A stretch of 10,921 bases of DNA. It comes from an uncultured Oscillibacter sp. (GTDB lineage: Bacteria; Bacillota; Clostridia; Oscillospirales; Oscillospiraceae). Shown here piece by piece: positions 6,457 to 10,921 of this stretch. The position numbers were made by a program, and so were the translations under genes. The stretch spans positions 1-10,921 of the forward strand of contig UQMC01000067.1 of NCBI GenBank assembly GCA_900542115.1. Direction: 5' to 3'. The notes under the pieces are model-generated. The model searched no databases and was not told where the DNA came from. It worked only from the letters and a program-made list of their open reading frames with translations. Position 1 is the first letter of the stretch, and every line of letters starts with the position of its first letter.

Positions 6457-6485
6457 TTTACTTTCCCCTTCCCGAATGCTATGAT
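6457..6485 (+). promoter_or_regulatory. Promoter of the phosphofructokinase gene
   Basis: TTTACT (6457-6462) is followed after 17 bases by TATGAT (6480-6485), and TG at 6477-6478 gives an extended -10. Initiation would fall near 6492, about 40 bases before the start codon. The -35 lies only three bases from the -35 of the divergent aldolase promoter. Confidence 0.6.
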
Positions 6486-6531
6486 GTAAGTAATCTTGCG
6501 TAAGCACCATTTGAAACAGGAGGAACTTTTC

Positions 6532-7770
6532 ATGAGTGAACTGAAAGGCGCGTGTATTTTCGGTCAGTCCGGCGGTCCCACTTCTGTCATCAACGCCAGC
6601 GCCTATGGCGTTATTGAAACCGCGTTGAAAAATCCGAATATCACCCGTGTGCTGGGCGCGGAGCACGGCATCAAGGGTGTACTGAATGACCGTCTTTTTG
6701 ATATGGGTCAGGAGGACGCCGCAGAGCTGGAGCTATTGAAGTATACTCCCTCCTCCGCGCTGGGTTCCTGCCGCTACAAAATGGCGGACCCCGAAGCGGA
6801 CGATACGGACTATCAGCGCATTTTAGAGATATTCAAAAAGTACGATGTCCGATACTTTTTCTACAACGGCGGCAACGATTCCATGGACACCTGCAACAAA
6901 ATCTCCAAGTATATGCAGAAGGTCGGCTATGAGTGCCGTGTCATGGGCGTCCCCAAGACCATTGACAATGACCTGTTCGGCACGGATCACTGCCCCGGCT
7001 TCGCCTCTGCCGCCAAGTACATCGCAACAAGCTGCATGGAGGTTTATCAGGATGCCCGGGTCTACGATACCGGCATGATCTGCATCATTGAGATCATGGG
7101 CCGCCACGCCGGCTGGCTGGCCGGTTCCGCCGCGCTGGCCACTGCCTATGGCGCCGGCCCGGACTTGATTTATCTCCCCGAAACGGACTTTGATATGGAG
7201 CGTTTCCTCAGCGATGTGGAGCGCATTTATAAGGAAAAGGGCAACTGCATGGTCGCGGTGTCCGAGGGTATCCACTATGCCGACGGCACCTTTGTCTCCG
7301 AGGCTAAAACCTCCGCTACCGATGGCTTCGGCCACGCGCAGTTGGGCGGTCTGGCCGCGCATCTGGCCGCCGTTGTCAAGGAAAAGACCGGTGCCAAGGT
7401 CCGCGGTATTGAGCTGAGCCTCCTTCAGCGCTGCGGCGCTCATCTTGCCTCCGAAACGGACATTGAAGAAGCTATCATGAGCGGAAAGGCCGCTGTTGAA
7501 AACGCTGTGAACGGCGTGACCGATAAAATGGTGGGCTTCGAGCGGAGCTGCGAGGACGGAAAATACATCTGCAAGACCAAGCTGCTGCCACTTACTGACG
7601 TTGCCAACACGGAAAAGAAGGTTCCCCTTGAATGGATCAATCCAGCGCACAACGGCGTGGAGCAATCCTTTATCGACTATGTGCTGCCGCTGATTCAAGG
7701 CGAGCCGAAGCTGCCGAAAGTAGATTCCCTCCCCCGCTTCGCCAAGTTGAAAAAGGTACTGGTCAAGTAA
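6532..7770 (+). CDS. pfp: Pyrophosphate-dependent 6-phosphofructokinase
   Basis: This enzyme phosphorylates fructose-6-phosphate to fructose-1,6-bisphosphate in the cytoplasm. The 412-residue protein carries GQSGGPTSVIN at 11-21, GGNDS at 113-117, PKTIDND at 141-147, MGRHAGWLA at 189-197 and SEG at 244-246. Two positions point to pyrophosphate rather than ATP as phosphoryl donor: Asp116 in GGND, where ATP enzymes have Gly (E. coli Gly104), and Lys142 in PKTIDND, where ATP enzymes have Gly (E. coli Gly124). PPi-dependent enzymes are typically reversible and lack the classical allosteric control, so the step may also run toward gluconeogenesis. The ATG at 6532 is chosen for AGGAGG at 6518-6523, 8 bases upstream; a TTG at 6496 in the same frame has no such support. 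The divergent neighbour is the aldolase that uses its product. Confidence 0.93.
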   Translation: MSELKGACIFGQSGGPTSVINASAYGVIETALKNPNITRVLGAEHGIKGVLNDRLFDMGQEDAAELELLKYTPSSALGSCRYKMADPEADDTDYQRILEIFKKYDVRYFFYNGGNDSMDTCNKISKYMQKVGYECRVMGVPKTIDNDLFGTDHCPGFASAAKYIATSCMEVYQDARVYDTGMICIIEIMGRHAGWLAGSAALATAYGAGPDLIYLPETDFDMERFLSDVERIYKEKGNCMVAVSEGIHYADGTFVSEAKTSATDGFGHAQLGGLAAHLAAVVKEKTGAKVRGIELSLLQRCGAHLASETDIEEAIMSGKAAVENAVNGVTDKMVGFERSCEDGKYICKTKLLPLTDVANTEKKVPLEWINPAHNGVEQSFIDYVLPLIQGEPKLPKVDSLPRFAKLKKVLVK

Positions 7771-7835
7771 GGCTATTCTGTGTCTGTGGTAAGTGACTGC
7801 ACCAGCTAATCCGGCTTTCTGAAATCATAATTACC

Positions 7836-7872
7836 AAAAGCGGAAGTGTTTTTAAAAAACACTTCCGCTTTT
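7836..7872. terminator. Bidirectional terminator between convergent pfp and recN
   Basis: A near-perfect inverted repeat pairs 7836-7852 with 7856-7872. The GC-containing core is GCGGAAGTG at 7840-7848, and A4 and T4 lie at the outer ends. It lies 65 bases past the phosphofructokinase stop and 40 bases past the recN stop, exactly where two convergent units need termination. The remainder of 7771-7912 shows nothing else. Confidence 0.9.
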
Positions 7873-7912
7873 GTATGTTCAATTTAAGCAGCCTGCAAGC
7901 CAGCCTGTCTGC

Positions 7913-9604
7913 TTACCTCTCGCGCAGCTGTGCACGGTAAGCCGCCGCTTGATCCAGTATATCCGCCGCGCTGGCCAGCAGTGCGTCCGTCACCTGACTG
8001 CCGCCGGTGATGCGGGCGATCTCCGCCTTTCGCGCCTCGCGGTCCAGCTCGACCACCTTTGTAAAGGTCCGTCCGTTCTGTTCGCCCTTTTCCACCAGGA
8101 AATGCGTACCAGCCATGGCCGCAAGCTGTGGCAAATGCGTGACGCACAGCACCTGCTTATGGCAGGCAAGCTGTGCCAGCTTTTCAGCTACCTTCTGTGC
8201 CGCCCGGCCGGACACGCCGGTGTCCACCTCGTCAAAAACCAGCGTAGCGATCTGCTCCTGCTCTGCCAGCACATTTTTCAGTGCCAGCATAATGCGGGCC
8301 AACTCGCCGCCGGAGGCGATTTTGGAAATTGGGCGCAGCGCTTCTCCGGCGTTGGCTGACATCAGGAAACGAACGGTGTCACAGCCATCTGTCCCCGGCT
8401 CCTTAGCCGCAAAATCAACGGAAAAGCGGACCTTTTCCATATCAAGCTCCCGCAGCTCTTTCTGGATTCGCTGCTCCAGTCGCTCTCCTGCCTTTTTACG
8501 AGCCTGCGTCAGCGCTTTTCCGGCGCGCTCCACCGCTTCCCCAGCCCTTTTCAGTTTTTGCTCCAACTGAAGCCGCAAATCGTCCGCCGTTTCCATTGCA
8601 TTCAGCTCGTCACGGCAGCGCTCCTGATAGGCGATCATGTCCTCCACAGTGGCCCCATATTTCTTTTTCAGACGGTAAAGCTGGTCTGTCCGCGCCTCCG
8701 CTGCGTCCAACTCCGCAGGAGAAAAGTCAAATTCCTCCCGCTTATCCCGAATGATCTCGGCAAGGTCAAATACTTCACAGCGAAGGGTTTCCACACGCTT
8801 GAACAGTTCTTCCATATCACCGTTCAGGTGCCGGATGCCGCTCAGCGAATCCTCAGCCTTACGAATTGCAGACACTGCACCATCTTCCGCATCATCGCCG
8901 TTCAGGCAGTAATCCGCTCCGGACAGCGCGGAAATATACTTTTCACCGTTGCGAAGCAGCTCTCTCCGGGCGTTCAGATCCTCCTCCTCGCCGGGGACCA
9001 GCTCCGCACGCTCCAGCTCATCGATCTGGTAGCGCAGGGAATCCATCCGCCGTTCCTTCTCCGCATCGTCCATTTCCAGTGCTCGAAGCTGCTTGCGGAT
9101 ATCACACAGGACGTCATAGTCTTTTTTGTAAGCGGCCAAAGATCCTGCTGTCTGCCCGAAACGGTCCAGATAAGCGAAATGCCGACTCTCGTCCAAAAGC
9201 AGTTGTCCGTCATGCTGGCCGTGGATATTCAGCAGCTCCTTGCCGATTTGGCGGAGTTGTGTCACCGTCAGCGGACGTCCGTTTACGCGGCAAATGCTTT
9301 TCCCCTCACTGCTGATCTCGCGCTGGAGCGTAAGATTGCCATCCTCATCCGGGGCCGCACCGTTTTCGGTAAGTCCCGGCAGATTTTCCGGCACATCTGA
9401 AAAAATGGCGCTGACAAACGCTTTATCCGCACCGGTGCGAATCAGCTCCCGGGAGGTCCGTCCGCCTAAGACCGCCTCCATGGCGTCGATCACGATGGAC
9501 TTTCCCGCGCCGGTCTCGCCGGTCAGGGCATTAAAGCCGGGCCGGAATGCAATATCCGCCAGCTCGATCACAGCAATATTCTCGATGTGAAGCAGCTCCA
9601 GCAT
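7913..9604 (-). CDS. recN: DNA repair protein RecN
   Basis: RecN is an SMC-like ATPase that acts early in double-strand-break repair, gathering DNA ends on the nucleoid. The 563-residue protein has the full plan. The N-terminal ATPase half has Walker A GETGAGKS at 29-36. A long charged middle, about 150-400, is rich in Glu, Arg, Lys and Leu as expected for coiled coils. The C-terminal half has the ABC signature SGGELAR from 431, Walker B LVFDE ending at Asp458-Glu459 followed by VDTGVSGRAA, and then THLPQLA. Length is typical for the family. The ATG at 9604 is preceded by GAGGAG (9614-9619) with a 9-base spacer; a longer in-frame start at 9673 would overlap argR and lacks this support. It follows argR after 22 bases, the usual order in Clostridia and bacilli, and is probably cotranscribed from a promoter beyond the right edge. 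Confidence 0.95.
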   Translation of the reverse strand: MLELLHIENIAVIELADIAFRPGFNALTGETGAGKSIVIDAMEAVLGGRTSRELIRTGADKAFVSAIFSDVPENLPGLTENGAAPDEDGNLTLQREISSEGKSICRVNGRPLTVTQLRQIGKELLNIHGQHDGQLLLDESRHFAYLDRFGQTAGSLAAYKKDYDVLCDIRKQLRALEMDDAEKERRMDSLRYQIDELERAELVPGEEEDLNARRELLRNGEKYISALSGADYCLNGDDAEDGAVSAIRKAEDSLSGIRHLNGDMEELFKRVETLRCEVFDLAEIIRDKREEFDFSPAELDAAEARTDQLYRLKKKYGATVEDMIAYQERCRDELNAMETADDLRLQLEQKLKRAGEAVERAGKALTQARKKAGERLEQRIQKELRELDMEKVRFSVDFAAKEPGTDGCDTVRFLMSANAGEALRPISKIASGGELARIMLALKNVLAEQEQIATLVFDEVDTGVSGRAAQKVAEKLAQLACHKQVLCVTHLPQLAAMAGTHFLVEKGEQNGRTFTKVVELDREARKAEIARITGGSQVTDALLASAADILDQAAAYRAQLRER

Positions 9605-9626
9605 ATTTATCCACTCCTCGTGAACG

Positions 9627-10076
9627 TTATAGCATTTCCTGTATCTCTTGGCAGAACGTCTCCGCACTGGCATTGTCCCGCATCACAACAAAGACCGTAT
9701 TCTCCCCGGCCAGCGTACCCACAATGCCGTTGATGTCCATGTGATCCAGCGCCTCGCAGGCGCCGCCGGCCAGACCGGCCAGCGTTTTAAATACCACGAT
9801 ATTCTGGGCCGCCTCCACGCTGGTAATACTCTCATGGAAAATCGTCCGCAGCTTATCGGCGATATTGAGATGAGCCCGACTGTGGGACACCGCGTATTTA
9901 TAAGTCCCCTGCCCTGCCGGTTCCTTCACAAGATGCAGCTGCTTGATATCCCGTGAAATCGTTGCCTGCGTACTCGCAACGCCTCGCTGCCGGAGCCGCT
10001 CCAAAAGCTGCTCCTGCGTTTCAATGGCTTCCTTTGCAATAATGTCAAGAATCAGGGATTGTCTGTTGTTCTTCAT
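9627..10076 (-). CDS. argR: Arginine repressor ArgR/AhrC
   Basis: This transcriptional regulator represses arginine biosynthesis and can activate catabolism when arginine is bound. The 149-residue protein has the normal length. An N-terminal winged helix-turn-helix (about 1-60) contains TQATISRDIKQL at 36-47, the recognition helix. The C-terminal domain (about 75-149) makes hexamers and binds arginine. In the arginine-binding loop, where E. coli ArgR and B. subtilis AhrC have GDDT, this protein has GENT (Glu125-Asn126), which could change ligand affinity. The ATG at 10076 overlaps the nadK stop by four bases (ATGA), a sign of translational coupling, and GGGAGG is present about 9 bases upstream. 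No arginine pathway gene lies in the window, and I found no convincing ARG box in the intergenic regions. The recN-argR linkage is a common conserved one. Confidence 0.93.
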   Translation of the reverse strand: MKNNRQSLILDIIAKEAIETQEQLLERLRQRGVASTQATISRDIKQLHLVKEPAGQGTYKYAVSHSRAHLNIADKLRTIFHESITSVEAAQNIVVFKTLAGLAGGACEALDHMDINGIVGTLAGENTVFVVMRDNASAETFCQEIQEML

Positions 10077-10921
10077 GCCTGAAACCCTCCCGGCAGCATT
10101 TTCTGAGCAAATACCTCGCAGAAGCTCTTTTCGGAAAGATGCGCCAAGCGGGTCACATGGCGGCTGCGGCGAATCTGCACAATATCATTTGAATAAAGCG
10201 GAAATGCCCTGCTCTCGTCCACAAACAGGAAGACCGGCTTGCGGCCATTGCGTTCCAGTTCCACGGTCAGGGTGTGCTCCGGCGAAAGGATATAAGAGGA
10301 AAACCTCATGTTATGCGTACAGATCGGCGTCAGCGCCATGGTCTGCGCCACAGGCTCCACCACAGGTCCGCCCGCCGAAAGCGAATACGCTGTCGAGCCG
10401 GTAGGCGTTGCGATAATGACGCCATCTCCCGCAATATCCGCCAAGTGCCTGCCATCCGAGGATATTTTCAGATGAATCACATGGGAGATCGGTCCCTCCC
10501 GAATCACAGCGTCATTCAGGCCCATGTTGGTATACACCTGCTTACCATCCCGCAGCACGGAAACATCCAGCATCATGCGTTCCTCAATGGGGAATGTCCA
10601 GCCCTGCAAGCCCTTCAGAGCCTCCAGCGCATTGACCTCAAGCTCCGCAAGGAAGCCCAATCCGCCCATGTTGATTCCCAGCATCGGCAGCTTGTGCAGC
10701 GCCGCCAGCTTTGCAAGATGCAAAATCGTTCCGTCGCCGCCCAGTGTGATGATGAGGCTTGCAGTCTTTAATTCCGGCAGGATGGGCTTCACCGGGAGAT
10801 TTCCAAACGCGCCGGCCTTCGGGTCGCGGAAGGGCGAACAGACCACCGTTTTAAACCCAACGCTCTGCAAAAGCTGTATGGCAGTGGTGGTTGCCTTCAT
10901 ACCTCGGTCCCGATCCGGATT
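10073..10921 (-). CDS. nadK: NAD kinase, 5' end cut by window edge
   Basis: NAD kinase phosphorylates NAD to NADP in the cytoplasm and is the only route to NADP. The reading frame stays open to the last base of the window and adds NPDRDRG ahead of the internal Met at 10900. That Asn-Pro element is the conserved start region of the family, so the true start lies outside, probably only a few codons away. Visible are 282 residues, against a usual total near 285-300. Motifs, in visible numbering, are GGDGT at 61-65 (the ATP/NAD-binding signature), GINMGGLGFLAE at 82-93, ND at 136-137 and ATPTGSTAYSLSAGGP at 171-186. The stop overlaps the argR start by four bases. It is the first visible gene of the nadK-argR-recN unit. 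Confidence 0.95.
   Translation of the reverse strand, partial: NPDRDRGMKATTTAIQLLQSVGFKTVVCSPFRDPKAGAFGNLPVKPILPELKTASLIITLGGDGTILHLAKLAALHKLPMLGINMGGLGFLAELEVNALEALKGLQGWTFPIEERMMLDVSVLRDGKQVYTNMGLNDAVIREGPISHVIHLKISSDGRHLADIAGDGVIIATPTGSTAYSLSAGGPVVEPVAQTMALTPICTHNMRFSSYILSPEHTLTVELERNGRKPVFLFVDESRAFPLYSNDIVQIRRSRHVTRLAHLSEKSFCEVFAQKMLPGGFQA

Noticed and set aside
6823..7698. A 291-codon open frame antisense to the phosphofructokinase gene
   Set aside because: It shows no recognisable motif and is fully inside a gene whose catalytic motifs are intact. It is best explained as a shadow of GC-rich codon use.
8558..9400. A 280-codon open frame antisense to recN
   Set aside because: It has no domain and no start signal and lies wholly inside an intact recN coding sequence.
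9605..9673. Extended N terminus for RecN starting at 9673
   Set aside because: The extra 23 residues overlap argR, are basic and unlike RecN N termini, and the ATG at 9604 has its own GAGGAG at good spacing. The family normally begins with a sequence like MLELLHIENIA.
1..10921. CRISPR array, tRNA, rRNA, insertion sequence, prophage or toxin-antitoxin genes
   Set aside because: No regularly spaced repeats, tRNA-like cloverleaf, transposase motifs, terminal inverted repeats or phage-type genes were seen on either strand. The window is filled by recognisable chromosomal genes.

Overview
The window looks like chromosome from a Gram-positive anaerobe of the class Clostridia, probably an Oscillospiraceae-like gut bacterium. 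The reasons are the nadK-argR-recN gene order, a pyrophosphate-type phosphofructokinase, strong AGGAGG-type ribosome binding sites, moderately GC-rich coding DNA by eye and AT-rich intergenic promoters. The taxonomic call is an inference from gene content, not from a search. There is no sign of phage, IS element, CRISPR array, tRNA or rRNA.

Layout, left to right. (1) 53-3789, minus strand: a three-gene transcription unit of tandem paralogous M20D-type metallo-amidohydrolases. A promoter sits at 3762-3789 and a hairpin terminator at 53-88. A strong hairpin lies between the second and third genes of the unit. (2) 3793-5178, minus strand: a separate single-gene unit for a polytopic membrane protein, probably a transporter of a family I cannot name, with its own promoter and terminator. 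(3) 5276-6453, minus strand: class II fructose-bisphosphate aldolase. (4) 6457-7872, plus strand: PPi-dependent phosphofructokinase, divergent from the aldolase, with the two -35 boxes almost touching. It ends in a convergent, probably bidirectional terminator. (5) 7913-10921, minus strand: recN, argR and the 5'-truncated nadK, tightly packed in the order nadK > argR > recN.

How the genes fit together. The phosphofructokinase makes fructose-1,6-bisphosphate and the aldolase cleaves it, so the divergent pair encodes consecutive glycolytic steps. The three amidohydrolases plus the membrane protein plausibly form a scavenging module that imports an N-acylated amino acid or similar amide and hydrolyses it inside the cell. 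It resembles the abgA-abgB-abgT logic but has an unrelated-looking transporter; the substrate is unknown. NAD kinase, arginine repressor and RecN form a conserved housekeeping neighbourhood whose promoter lies beyond the right edge.

The most promising place for something undescribed is the amidohydrolase triplet with its membrane-protein neighbour. The rest is recognisable core metabolism and DNA repair with a few interesting regulatory details.
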